A stretch of 64,000 nt of DNA from assembly GCA_004380135.1 (NCBI GenBank), contig QXCR01000002.1, forward strand, positions 124,001 to 188,000. Reading direction: 5' to 3'. Source of the stretch: Stemphylium vesicarium (lineage: Eukaryota; Ascomycota; Dothideomycetes; Pleosporales; Pleosporaceae). Both the position numbers and the translations under genes were made by a program. Shown here piece by piece: positions 44,068 through 55,364 of the stretch. Below the pieces are notes generated by a model. The model did not search any database. It was not told the DNA's origin and saw only the letters and a list, made by a program, of their open reading frames with translations. Position 1 is the stretch's first letter. Each line of letters begins with the position of its first letter.

Positions 44068-44979
44068 ATGGTTTTTCCGTACATTCCATTGGTGAACGCC
44101 ACTATAGTGGACCAGCTCACCCCTCATCTCGTTGGGCTGCCCCGTGAATTACGAGATGTCATATTTGCACATGCCGTCACGCAGGACGAGCCTGTTAAAA
44201 GTACAGAACGCAGGATCGAATTCGACTTCGCGAACGACATGCTACAGGATGAGCTGATGGAATCCATGTTTACACACAATACTATCGGCATAACTTTCCC
44301 CAATACCGACCGTGTGGCAGACGGAGCCGAATCTACCTCTATCTGGGGAGCTCATACCAACTACAGACGTTTTGTCCGCAAGCTCATCGTAGCAGTCACA
44401 GAGCCTCCCGTCCACCCTACCAATTCTCAAGATCCAAGGCTTTCCGACACTGGTTCCTACAATGCTGAGCAAAAGCAATAGCAACAGCTTCTCAGCCTTC
44501 CACATTTATTCCACCTGACAGTAAACATGCAAAAGCGGAATCCTAATCATTTCACCTGGACCGTCTTCACCCCCACACTCATCCACCTGCGCAACATGAT
44601 ACCTACCCTCAGCCTAACTTTCAACATCTCATTCGACGCGCTCCTCAAACCGCGCTGGGACAGCGAAGCGGAGGGTCTCAGTGGCACCCAAGCGTGGATG
44701 CATCCGTACGGCCCCATGGGCTTCAGGGATGTGAGTGAGCTGTTTGAACGACCGAGTGAGGAAGACAGAGCATATGTCAGGGCACATTTCAACGAGAACA
44801 GCGAGATTGAGAGTAGAGATGCGATGCGGGGGCTGATCTATGAGAGTAGGGGCGATAAGAGGGCTTTGGCGGCTTGTTATCTGGTCAGGGATCCTGCATT
44901 GCTGAGGGTTAGGGCGGAAGAGTTGTATCTGAAGATGGAGGTAGGTAAGAATGATGAGAGTGATGAGAGGAGTCGATAA
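44068..44979 (+). pseudogene. F-box-like accessory protein interrupted by one UAG
   Basis: First ATG at 44068. The frame runs through HLVGLPRELRDVIFAHAV (F-box-like start), then meets TAG at 44479-44481 after SYNAEQKQ. It continues in the same frame for another 166 codons (QQLLSLPHLFHLTVNMQKRN, LIHLRNMIPTLSLTFNISFDALL, WMHPYGPMGFRDVSELFE). The downstream part alone has the usual length and motifs of the C-terminus of small fungal F-box-like proteins, so this is one ~303-codon gene with a nonsense codon in the middle. CAG to TAG is a single change within a run of Gln codons. A 98-base intron removing the stop (GTAGCA...AATAG) is formally possible but would delete ordinary-looking coding sequence. 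Confidence 0.6.
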
Positions 44980-45178
44980 CTGCGGAAAGAGAGCTTGACT
45001 CTTCGTGAGATATATAAGCATCTATGCACCTTCAACTAGTCTCGCAAAGCTGGGAATTGGCAGAAATCCTGGCACCGATGCCTTGTACCGCAATCATATT
45101 CTAGTCATGCTTCTAGGTTGCCCCAAGACTGAGAGCCCCAATGAGTACGTCAAACTACAACAGACGGATCCATAGCCC

Positions 45179-46398
45179 TCACTCTTGGTCAAGCTCCCCG
45201 TACTCTTCCTCAAACGCCATGACGATCGCGTCTCTCTCTCGTGAGCTGCAGCTCTGTACCTGAAGCTCCAACAGCTCCTTTTGTGTGTTATAGAATGCCC
45301 GTGCCTTCTGAAGTTTGGCTTTGGTGCTGACACTTGCAGCCTCCAATTCCTGCCGCAGATTTTTCTCCTTCGCTTCCGATGCGTTGCAGAACTTAAGCCT
45401 AATCTCTTCGACATTGGTGACAGCGGCCTTTGTTCTGGCCAATTCATTTTCTAGTTGCTTCACTTCGGCGAGGAGCGCATTTTTGTCTGTCTCCAGTGCC
45501 GCCATTTGCTCGGCAGGCTTGACACGCTCAGCCTTTTGCTGGGAGAAGAGATCTTTCATCTAGGTTGACTGTCAGTATGTGCTTATCGTGCAGTACAGTG
45601 GCGCTTACGAGGTCAGAATGCCGCTTGCTGCGCACGCCTTTGTCTAAAACAAAATACAGTCAGCGCATGAAATCGGTAGACATTTCTCTGTGCAATCCTA
45701 CCTCTCTCATCAGTGTTATCTGCATTGCCACCATGGCTATCGGCTTTGCGTTTGCGGTTTGGAACCTCCTTCCCCTCTTGCGTTGAACTATTAACTGATA
45801 TTGCGCGCATAGCGTTAACGTTTCTGCGTGTAGCCTGGATTCGGCGCATCTTAGTCACAGAGGCTGCTTCAAACGCATTTACGGACATAATATTGAGCGG
45901 TGCTTCATAGGCGAACGATTTGACCGCCGTCTCAAATCTTCTCAGGTAATTGCCGTCGAAAGTGTCGGTGACCAGACCTTTCAACACGAAGTAGTATCGA
46001 CACATTGCATCGACTTCGTAGCTATTACCGCGCTGATCGGAGCCAATGATATGGGGATTGTTTCCAAGTAGTTTACGAAATGGTGAAATGGCATAACCAC
46101 GAGAAAAGTAAGACTTATGTGATGATTGCAGAAGTTCGTCTCCTTCAGCTACCGAATAGAATGCACGGGGATACTCTATGCCTTGTGAAGTCCAGATTTT
46201 TACGCAGCTCGCCGGATAGTTGACAACCAGGAGCCGTGATTGAACGACTGCACTACCAGGTGGAAGTGCAGTCTTGTTGAAAGGAGATGGTGCCTATGTC
46301 AGAATTTCGACGGAAGGTAGCTTGGCGAACTCATCAGGGAAGTAGGTTCGTGCATATTGCTATAGATCTTGTAGTGTAATGGGACCGAACGAGGACAT
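45179..46398 (-). pseudogene. Coiled-coil accessory protein with two early UAG codons
   Basis: Minus-strand exons 46398-45702, 45643-45609 and 45559-45179 fit phase (370 codons). Donors GTAGGA and GTAAGC and acceptors TTTTAG and CCTAG are intact. Two TAG codons lie in the first exon: codon 13 (46362-46360) after TLQDL, and codon 35 (46296-46294) after SVEIL-Thr. Sequence around both is otherwise continuous (SSFGPITLQ, YARTYFPDEFAKLP, SPFNKTALPPGSAVVQSRLLV). The middle has KRKADSHGG and RSKRHSDL (nuclear-localisation-like); the C-terminal exon is a long coiled coil (LETDKNALLAEVKQLENELARTK). No named family recognised. There is no ATG between the second stop and about codon 135, so an N-terminally intact product would need readthrough. 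Confidence 0.6.
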
Positions 46399-46836
46399 CT
46401 TTCAAGGAGAATTAGCGGGAGCTCCATACCGAAGACGTTACCCCTGAAATACCTTCTCACGGGGCTTTTCGTTGCCGTCGTTGACTATGAGAACTGCTTA
46501 TAAGGTCTCGCAAAGAGGTCTTTGGAGGAATGAGCGTGTTGAGCTCTGTGGGCAAATAAGATGGGCCATGGAATAGTAGAGATTGATCAAGGAGAGGAGG
46601 ACAGTTAGTAATCGTGGGTCTGAAGTTGTCGCTAAGAGTAAGGCTAAGCGAGTGAGAATACTTAGATACGCTCACCTTCACTTGCGCTCTCTCACCATCA
46701 CAGAGAAGTGTTTTCCGTTTTCTCAACGATTTCTCCATTCTTCGCCCCGATTCTCCTGCTTGGATACGTACAAGAAGCGATGCTCACTCATGCCTCACGC
46801 TTTCTCACCACCTGCACAGCAACGCCACTTGCAAAC
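46399..46836. other. Divergent intergenic region
   Basis: About 440 bases between the coiled-coil gene and the hypothetical gene at 46837. An alternative in-frame ATG for the latter lies at 46780. Confidence 0.45.
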
Positions 46837-47749
46837 ATGGATTCTCAACGGCCCGACACATCTGATGATGATCATGTGATGGTCATTGAAGAACTCGCGA
46901 GGACCGCGGAGAGAATGAAACGGGCGCATGAGATAGCCATCTACGGTCCGAACGGGAAAAGTCATCGACTCAACATTGGGTTCCTAAGACAGATGCGTGA
47001 TGGCCATCGCCTACGACTCAACGAATGGAAGATTGTTATTGAGCTTCTGCTCGCACAATGTGAACATAATGCGGTTATTACTGTTCGAGAGTCTGCCCCT
47101 GAGAGTTTACCGGAAATCCGTGAGGGCCAACTCGGAGTTCTCATCGGGAAGGTCAACACCACCACGGGCGGCGGCTTTGATGACTGGTGTTGGTGTATCT
47201 ACACTTATGGTACATCCGATAACACAGTTCGTTGTTGGGCTTCGCGAGCAGGACAACAAGAGTGCGAGAACATTGATGCAATAGCCAAGGCCAAAGGTGT
47301 TCTCCCGTATCAGTTGACCATTATCTATGATCAGGTGGGCTGTCTCTTTGTTCCTAATCTAGCATTGGAATCTAACTCGCCATAGGAAACATCTATCAAA
47401 GGGGCTGATGGAAGATCTTTTGAGGACGTGATTGTCGTGGACATACTGATAGATATCATTACGCGGCAATGGCAGATCCCGCTGCGGAGTCGGACGATGG
47501 AAGACGGCCCGCGCTTCCAACTGGAGATCTTGCAGGCGCTCGAAAAGGTACAAGTGGAGGCAGAGGAAAAGGCGGAGAGTAGACGACGTAAGATCCCACA
47601 TCTGCATATTCGAGGAGAATGCTAATGGAAGAGCAGTTAAGAGAAAACCTAGCATCCAGGAGCGTTTGGACCAAACGTTGCCGAGAAAGTTGCAGCTGCA
47701 GACCAGGAACGAGGAACACAATATTCCCAACGTTACAGCCGAAGAGTAG
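46837..47749 (+). CDS. Hypothetical protein, three exons
   Basis: Exons 46837-47334, 47386-47587 and 47637-47749 join in phase to 270 residues; donors GTGGGC and GTAAGA and acceptors CATAG and GCAG. Not recognised. Visible features are an acidic N-terminus (DTSDDDHVMVIEELARTAERMKR), a central Trp/Cys-rich patch (FDDWCWCIYTYGTSDNTVRCW), and a basic, Glu/Arg-rich helical end (VQVEAEEKAESRRR then LKRKPSIQER). No signal peptide or membrane helix. Unlike its neighbours the spliced frame is clean, which supports a functional lineage-specific gene. The start could instead be the ATG at 46780. Confidence 0.6.
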
Positions 47750-48104
47750 AGATATCGAGGGAGCGCACATCTCCAAAGGCTCTGTCATTTGGTGTAGCAG
47801 GTAGAGCACAGCGCAATCGGACACGAAAAGGTACTGTGATACTACCAGCTAGATTTACTCAAGCCACCAGGTTGAGTAGTTAAAGTACGTCACAAGGATG
47901 GACGTTGGTGCATGGCGGTTTGGTAGGGCCCATGAAGTTGAGAGCAACCCGACAGGTCAGAAAAGTGGATCGAGCTAATGCACAGATGTAGCTAGCCTAA
48001 TCTCATCTAGCGTGCTTTTCGACCTAACCATCGATCATCCTTGTCCCTTTCGCTCTGAACACCATAATAACGTCTATAATCTTGCAAAGCTCCCCGGACC
48101 TGTC
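47750..48104. other. Intergenic
   Basis: About 355 bases, promoter of the DEAH helicase. No coding feature. Confidence 0.5.
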
Positions 48105-50183
48105 ATGGCTGACGAAGAAGATGCCGAGGCCACCTTAATCCCAAGTCTTTATAAGCCTCCTGCATTGCTACCAATAGCGCAACTCAAAGACCAGTTGCTC
48201 TACACCATCGAAACATATCCCGTGACCATCGTCGTGGGTGAAACAGGAAGTGGTAGGTAGATCTTATTGTACTACAATTCTCTGTAGTTGACATCAGCAT
48301 TAGGGAAGACGACGCAAATACCAAAATTCCTGCTCGAGGGCGGCTGGTGCAACAGCGGCCAACAGATGGCCATCACTCAGCCTCGTCGCATAGCATGCAC
48401 GAGTGTAGCAACAAGGGTCGCAGAAGAGCTAGGAAATCCACTCGGTCAGCAGGTTGGATATAGCATTCGGTTCGAAGATGTCACCTCTGCAGCCACACAA
48501 GTGAAGTTCGTCACCGATGGCCTGTTATTACGCGAGATGCTTGTCGATCCTCTCCTTTCACGCTACTCCGTCATAATGGTGGACGAAGCGCACGAGCGGA
48601 GTTTGTCATCTGATATCCTGCTAAGCTTGTTGAAGAAGGTATTGAGAAAGAGAGAGGACCTTAGGGTGGTCGTGAGCAGCGCGACACTAGAAGCTGAGCG
48701 TTTCCTCGACTTCTTCAACCCGGACGAGGGAGAGAAGATTCACGGTAAGAGCAAAGAAGACTTTGGCTACATTATTGGGATTGAAGGCCGTACCTATCCC
48801 GTCGAGGTTCAATACCTCCAAGAACCGACAAACAACTACGTGGAGGCCGCCGTCGACACAATCATGAAGATCCACAAACAAGAAAGCGAGGGAGACATAC
48901 TCGTCTTCCTGACTGGAAGAGAGGAGATAGACGACGCCATCGACAAACTTGGGGACCATATCGCTGAGATGTCTGCATCTCAACAAAGGCTCATGCCCTT
49001 GCCCCTCTACGCCGGGCTTCCTACAGAAGACCAAAACCTCATCTTCACCAAACCACCCCCAGATACGCGACGAGTCATTTTTAGTACCAACATTGCAGAA
49101 GCTTCGTTGACGATTGACGGCATTGTGTTTGTCGTGGACACGGGATATGTCAAGCTTCGCGCGTACAACGCCACACTCGGCATCGAAAACCTCGCCGTGG
49201 TGCCCGTATCAAAAGCCAGTGCGACGCAAAGAGCCGGACGAGCAGGAAGGACCAGGCCTGGCAAGTGTTTCAGGCTATACACGGAAGCCGTGTATGAGGG
49301 ATTAGAAGAAGCCACATTCCCCGAACTAGCGCGCTCAAACCTGGCTCCCGTCATCCTCCAGCTCCTCAATCTCGGCATCACAAACGTCATCCGCTTCGAC
49401 TACCTCTCTCCACCGCCTTCTGCACTCGTAACGCGCGCACTTGACCTACTCTATTCTCTCGGCGCTCTAGATAACCACGCGCGCCTGACGAAGCCCCTCG
49501 GAACACGTATGGCTGAACTTCCCCTTGAGCCAATGCTTGCCCGCGCCCTGTTGAAAGCTGCGGAACCTGAGTTTGGGTGTCTGAGCGAGATGCTGACGAT
49601 AGCCGCCATGACGACACTCCAAGGAAACGTGTTCGTATCCCACGATGGCGGCAAGAAGCAGCTCGATGCAGCAAGACGACGATTTGCGGTAGAAGAAGGC
49701 GATCATCTCACACTATACAACGTGTATGAAGCGTTTGTGAAAACAGGGCTGAGTAACGCGTCGTGGTGCCATTCGAACAGCCTCAACCACAAAGCACTCG
49801 TAAAGGCAGCAAGCGTGCGGAAGCAACTGGCTGCATACCTCGATCGTTTTGGGGTGAAAGAGAATGTGCTTTCGTCATCTGGTGTGCTGAGAGTAGGTGG
49901 CACGCCCATTGCGGAGCGGGTGAGACGTTGTCTGGCGACTGGATTCTTCGCGCACGCTGCCCGGATGAAAGCGGATGGTAGTTTTACTACGGTAGATGGC
50001 AAGACGACGCTTTGGGCGCATCCGTCATCTGTGTTCTTTACGCGAAAGGCGGATTGGGTTATCTATACCGAGATCCAGTCGACGCGGGATAAGATTTACA
50101 TTCGGGATCTGAGTACCGTGGATATGGATTGGCTGACGGAGTATGCGCCGGAGTATTACAAGGTCAAGAATGGGAGGAGATAG
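48105..50183 (+). CDS. DHX35: DEAH-box RNA helicase, DHX35 type
   Basis: ATP-dependent RNA helicase of the DEAH/RHA family, probably spliceosome-associated (DHX35 is found in human C complexes). Exons 48105-48252 and 48304-50183, 675 residues. Motif I GETGSGKTT at 45-53 is split by the intron. QPRRIACTSVA (Ia), DEAH at 143-146, SSATLEAE (III), VFLTGREEID (IV), STNIAEASLTI (V) and QRAGRAGRTRPG (VI) follow. The ratchet/OB-fold C-terminus ends DLSTVDMDWLTEYAPEYY. The short N-terminus, without S1 or RS region, separates it from Prp22/Prp2/Prp16 and fits DHX35. Gene order is convergent with SPC25, stops 115 bases apart. Confidence 0.92.
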
Positions 50184-50298
50184 TAGCTAAAGCAATAGAA
50201 GAAGTAATTCGGGGGTATTGTCAAACTACATCAAGCCCTAAATCGGAACGCCGCCTAAAATCAATGTCGTAACTGTCATACGCCATGGGAGACGCACT

Positions 50299-51121
50299 CT
50301 ACTTGCAAGCTTCTACGAAAAGCTCTCGCATGCCCTTTAGGAAGCCTGCCAAGTCGCGCGTTTCGTTCAATCTTTCCACCACCCTCTCAGTCTCTTCGCG
50401 CTCCACCTTTGGCCTCATTTCTAGCACCTTGTAGTCGCGCTCACTGGTGTCCAACTCAAACCACGCCTCACGATCCCACTCCCTCTCGTCGACGTTGGTA
50501 TACACAAACTTGAGTCTGTCGTCCTTGCCCAAGCCCTCAATCCGCAAGCCCAGATAGCTCTCCCAGAAGTCGAGTTCTGGCTCGTTGTATCGGCTTTGGC
50601 CATCGAGGTATCGTCGGTGCTTGAGCTGGGCTTCGCGGCGTGCGGAGATGGTCTTTTGTACTTCGGCGATTTGCGAGCGGAGATTGTCGCGATGTGCGAG
50701 GCGCTCGTCGCGCTGCATGGTAAGGGCGGAGATGGCTTCCTGCATTTCGGAAGTTTCCTGGGATTCCTTGGACAGGGTCTGGCTGTGTTGGGTTGTCTTG
50801 AGTTCGAGAATTTCAATGTCGCGCTTCTTCATGCGTTGGTCCTCTGGGGTTGGTGTCAGTGCTTGCGGTTTATGGTGCTGTTCGTGGGGTTGTAAACATA
50901 CCATGCAGTTCTGCGACGTTCATGCGAAATTGGTTCCGCTCTTCAAGCACCCGGCGGCGCCCATTCTCGATAAATGCGTCAAATCGCGTTGTGAACTGGT
51001 TCATGCGACTGCGCAGATCATCAAAGCCGAAGTTGATTGAGGGTAGTTGGTCGGCCATTGACGGCGCATCGTGCGAGGACGCGCGCATGGTCGTGCTGAT
51101 GGAGGGTTCAAAGGTCGTCAT
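50299..51121 (-). CDS. SPC25: Kinetochore protein Spc25 (Ndc80 complex)
   Basis: With Spc24 forms the kinetochore-proximal end of the Ndc80 complex. Minus-strand exons 51121-50902 and 50843-50299, 254 residues. The N-terminal segment has PSINFGFDDLRSRMNQFTTRFDAFIENGRRRVLEERNQFR (read in parts), followed by a long coiled coil (KKRDIEILELKTTQHSQTLSKE, MQEAISALTMQRDERLAHRDNLRSQI). The globular end ELDFWESYLGLRIEGLGKDDRLKFVYTNVD is the diagnostic Spc25 C-terminal fold. A 58-base intron removes the break at the start of the coiled coil. The upstream in-frame extension (to 51355) lacks a better start. Confidence 0.9.
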
Positions 51122-51482
51122 ATCGAAGATTCTTGCCGCAGATGTTTTGGGAATATCAAGAAGTTGCTCCCGTAGTGTGCCAGTATGTGATGCGGTGCGA
51201 TAAGACGTCGAGGGGTGACAATGGTGTTTGGGATGGTTGCCGGGTAAACAAGACATGCACGCTAGAGCATAATGAACACCTGCGGGGCGCCTGCACGTGC
51301 CGACGTGCCCTGCAGCGCTAGTGCAACTTTTTGTCCCGTCGCGATTTTCCTTCACTGTCGCGTCCTCAGCTTCATCGCGTTTGCCAGATATTCGACCTCA
51401 TCCTCGCCGTTTGTCTACTGTGTCTAAAGTATGATTTTGTATTGCCAGGCCGCGACCGATCGAGAACCTTTACCACGGCCAA
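51122..51482. promoter_or_regulatory. Divergent SPC25/RRN6 promoter
   Basis: 361 bases between diverging start codons of a kinetochore gene and a Pol I core-factor gene. No conserved open frame within it. Confidence 0.5.
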
Positions 51483-54482
51483 ATGGCTGACAGATCACTC
51501 CGAGATCTGAACTACGGCTATCCCGGTTCTGCAAGCTATGATTTGGAGAGTAGTGAATGGGCATTCGCAAGACAATATGCGACCAGAAGTTTTAAGCAGA
51601 TCCGCACCTTGAGCGGGATACATCTTGCAGACACGCTTGCGACGACACCGATTCAACTTCCTCATCCGCAGACCCACGCCAACACTACACGCATCCAGAA
51701 GGAGGTCAGGAACCGGGTCCGAGACAATCCTCAGCTCGCCTCAGCCGCCGTGCTGCTTCCTGAGCTAGGCTTGCTTTCTGCAACAATATCTGCTACAGCC
51801 TCTACCTACGATCCGCTCATCGGTAATCTGCTATCTCTCGGTTCCATCACCCTCGGAGACAGACATGAGGATGCGCGTCAGGTCGCTGCACTACCCACAG
51901 GCGAAGCTGGGAACGTACTGCGACTGGCCATCTTGAACAAAGAAAGACATGGCTGGGGCATGGCCCGGAAGACATGGGTAGACGGACCGACTTTGAGAGA
52001 GGCAGAGAGCGGTTACTGGAATGAGGAAGCTGCACCTATACAGCAAATCTGTTTTGCGCAAACAGAAGACAGGAGCTCGCTGCTTGCTGTGCGTCTGCCC
52101 ACACGCACCGTTTTCTTCCACCCCATCTGCTTTCGTCAGGTCCGCGCAGCCGGATCTTCGCCTTTCCACCGCCTTCCTCCTTCAACGATCGACGCGCATC
52201 CAGTCTTTAGTATAGATAAGGACAGAACCGGTGGATTCCCTCATTCCCATGTCGTATTCAACCCGGACTTTCAACTACAATTCGCTCTTGTCGATCAAAG
52301 CCAGACATGGAGCGTGTGGGACATTGAGCATCCGCGCAAGGGCGACGTTTATTCTCCTTCATGTCTGGTCCGCGGACCAATCAGCGATTCTGAGACAGAA
52401 GACACTGGTGAAGACGGATGGGCGAGGATACTCTGGGTGGCAGATGTCACTACATTGTTGGTCTGCAACAGGCGTCACTTGAGCATTGTGAGCATTAGAG
52501 GAGGGAAGCCTAAGTACCTACCTTGCCCAACGATCTTTAGTGAACGGTCGGCAGAGTGGTTCCTGGATGTCAAGCAACATCCCAAGAACCGTGACCGAGT
52601 CTTCGTTCTGACCTCCAGCCGTCTCATTCTGATGGCAATTACTGCCTCCGTTGAAGACGATGCTAGCACCGATGACGCAGGAGTGATGATATTGGCTTCG
52701 TGGAGACACTATCGAAGCGCGGAAGACTTCACACTTCGAATGGGGGTGCAGACACTGTCAAAGGATGGTGAGTGTGTTGGAAATCGCGGATGATAGATCT
52801 CGCTAACATGGATAGAATCGTGCCTCACGCTTTATTCGCGCTTGAATGGCCTCATTCAACTCTACAGTTTTCGAGAACATCCGACCGCTTCTTCGATAGT
52901 GGTGTGCTCTGACCCTGGTATACTGGATCTTGCCATTGACGGGCAGAGTCGGATTACCAACCTGCACTTGGAACCCATGCAACAGGGAGGTATCAGGACC
53001 GACATCGATTTCTTCCGGTTGTTTGTTACCATGTCCGATCACGGTGTTCACGAACTCGTCGTTTACACTGGGAAATCTTCGATGCATGAAACGCCCAATG
53101 CTTACCAAGGGGTCGAAGATTTTACGCGAAGTATAATACGTCGACCCCGAATCGGCACTTCCAAAATGGACGTCGTTAGCAAGGAAGATGAGTTTGTCAT
53201 TCCTGACGGGTTGACTGCTGTGGAAACCCCCAGCTCCAAGAATCCAGTACAAGTATGGAAACGAGGTGAGATTTCAGAGAATCCTTCTGAACAGGCTACA
53301 CGAGACAACGAACTCTTATCAGGGGCTCTTCGGCGACTAGAACATACTGGAGAAGGTTTATATGACTCGATTAACATCGCGGCCGTCACGAACGAGGTGA
53401 AGCAGATGCTGGCCGAGGATCCTGATACTGTTCCATTGCCAAACGGAACGTTGATGGAATACGCCATTGTCAAGCTCGATGTCCCGGACGTCGACGATGC
53501 CTCCTCTAGCCTCCAGCGCCTGTTTGTCGAAAACGAAGAAAACATACTATGTTTGCGACGAATTGCGTCAGCGCAGACGCTCTCCTTGACCGAGGATGGC
53601 GAACCGACCATTTCTAATCTTTACGACACCCTGCTGCAAACCTGGGTAGCACCACTACCATCGCAGGTACCGGTTCGCGTTCGGCAACACAAAGAGCGTC
53701 TCGCTCGACGTATTGCTGCGGAAGTAATGTTTTCAAGCGTCTGTATACGAGAGCATGAAACAGATGAGCAGATTGCTGACTCGCAACTCGGCCCGAGCCA
53801 GCATAGCGGCATCGCATTACCCATCTTGCCATCACGACCAAGGGACGGTGACCCCCATTTCGAGTCCCATTACCCCTCCTCCCAGCCCCTACCAACGCCT
53901 CCTCCATCGTCTATGCCGCCTTCCTCTTTACCTCCATCGTCTCTACCGGCATCATCGCCGCCCGTTTCGCCTGCCATGCAACCTGCGCCGTCAGATCCTC
54001 TGGTACGCCTGGGAAAGCACCTGCGCAATAAGCAATCTTTTCCAACCCCAGTCAAAGTTGGTGCGAATGCATCGCAAGTCCTTGGGCACTGGCAAATCAA
54101 CGGTGACCCAAGCAGGTACGATTGGCTTGCCACCGAGCGCGCCCTCCGACCCGAGGAAATGGACGAGGAGAGTCAACAGCAACGTGAGAAAGAGCGGAAG
54201 AGAAAGGAACGCAGACAAAAACGTCAACAACGTGAGGATGAACTGTCTAGGGCAAAGGCTGCGAGTCAATCAGTCATGTTTCCGAGAAGCTCTCCTGGGC
54301 ATATGCTGGGTGGCATAGGTAGTAGCAGTCAGATACCGATTCAGAGTCAAAGCCAAAGCCAAAGCCAGGTTCCCATCTCCAGCGGAGGCTTCGTAATACC
54401 ACAGAGCCAAGTTCAGCCAGGGAAATTTGGAGGACGGCTAGACAAGAAGAAAAAGAAGAAAGGCAGGGTTAGTGGTTTCTGA
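51483..54482 (+). CDS. RRN6: RNA polymerase I core factor subunit Rrn6-like
   Basis: Beta-propeller subunit of the Pol I core factor needed for rDNA promoter recognition. Exons 51483-52767 and 52816-54482, 983 residues. The N-terminus DLNYGYPGSASYD is characteristic of fungal Rrn6, and the middle has WD-like strands (FQLQFALVDQSQTWSVWDIEHP, RILWVADVTTLLVCNRRHLSIV, DVKQHPKNRDRVFVLTSSRLILM). A helical region with LRRLEHTG follows, then Pro/Ser repeats (53880-53990), a charged KERKRKERRQKRQQRE helix and a QSQSQSQSQ tract ending in a Lys-rich KKKKKKGRVSGF. The basic end is the usual Rrn6 tail. The 48-base intron has donor GTGAGT. Confidence 0.85.
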
Positions 54483-54791
54483 TCGGTATTATATAGCAAT
54501 TACTGAGTGAACCCATCTCTTGAATACACTTATCACAATAATCCCGCCATCTTGCACAAGCCTCGGATTTGATGTCGTCATCAGCGCGGAAGGAATGAAG
54601 AAGGCTCTCCCCCCTCAAAGTGGGGTTGGAGGGGTAGCTTCCGCATCCATGCATTAGGTCCGTATTTACCCTGCGTCGGATCCGACGTCTCCCATTCTCT
54701 GTCTGCATGCTTTATCAAGGCTTCCGTCTTTTTTGATATCCTACTAATTTATCTTTCCTGTGAATCACATCCTGACCATTCAATATTCATC
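54483..54791. other. Intergenic
   Basis: About 309 bases; 3' UTR of RRN6 and promoter of the DUF3237 gene. No feature beyond a short minus frame. Confidence 0.45.
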
Positions 54792-55364
54792 ATGACAGGT
54801 TTCCCCTCTCTCCAGCCCGCCTTCACGGTCCGCGTGGACATCGATGCACCGATGGAGGTCGGTGGCCAAGCGGGCTCCCAGTTGGTTATCGTGCCCATGG
54901 TCAGCGGCACTGTCAAGAGTGAGCCAGGCTTCGAGCCGAAGTTAGACGGCGAGCTCCACGGAGTGGGATATGATTACATTCATAACGATGCCGACGGTGG
55001 CAACATGAGGCTGGATGTGAGAAGTCAGGTGAAGTGGGCATTGGCACTCTGTTAGAAGAGTATTGACTAATGAGATGTGCCAAGGAATCACGACGGGACT
55101 GTACTGGCAATGTATTACAAGGGCACCGTCAAGCTCACCCCAGGCGTCGGTGCTGTACTGTCTGGCGCTCCGGATGCTAAGACTACGGAGTACGGTGACT
55201 CTTTTGTCAATTTCTCGTTTGAGACTGGTAACGCAAAGTACGCAGAGCTACAGAACGGCACGTACGTTGCTGCTGGGCGCTTTATCAAGGAGGAAGGAAA
55301 GCCAGGTGTCGTTGTAGAATACAAGGTTAGCAAGGTTGTGTACAAAGCGAGCTCTCGGATGTGA
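54792..55364 (+). CDS. DUF3237 family protein
   Basis: Exons 54792-55033 (donor GTGGGC) and 55085-55364, 173 residues. The protein is a small all-beta domain found in bacteria and fungi, of unknown biochemical role. Motifs are LQPAFTVRVDI, VIVPMVSGTVKSEPGFEPKL, GVGYDYIHNDADGGNMRLDVRS, and after the intron LAMYYKGTVKLTPGVGAVLSG, FVNFSFETGNAKYAEL and VVVEYKVSKVVY. The donor inside GTGAAGTGGGC must be the second GT to keep phase. No signal peptide, so cytosolic. Confidence 0.85.

Noticed and set aside
46294..46362. Genome-wide reassignment of UAG to Gln
   Set aside because: Several intact genes here end at UAG in the expected place (SEC1, DIB1, BUB3, NDUFB11), so UAG is a normal stop in this organism.
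54343..54371. AGCCAAAGCC-type tandem repeat as a minisatellite
   Set aside because: It is the coding Gln-Ser tract of RRN6, in frame and typical of fungal low-complexity tails.
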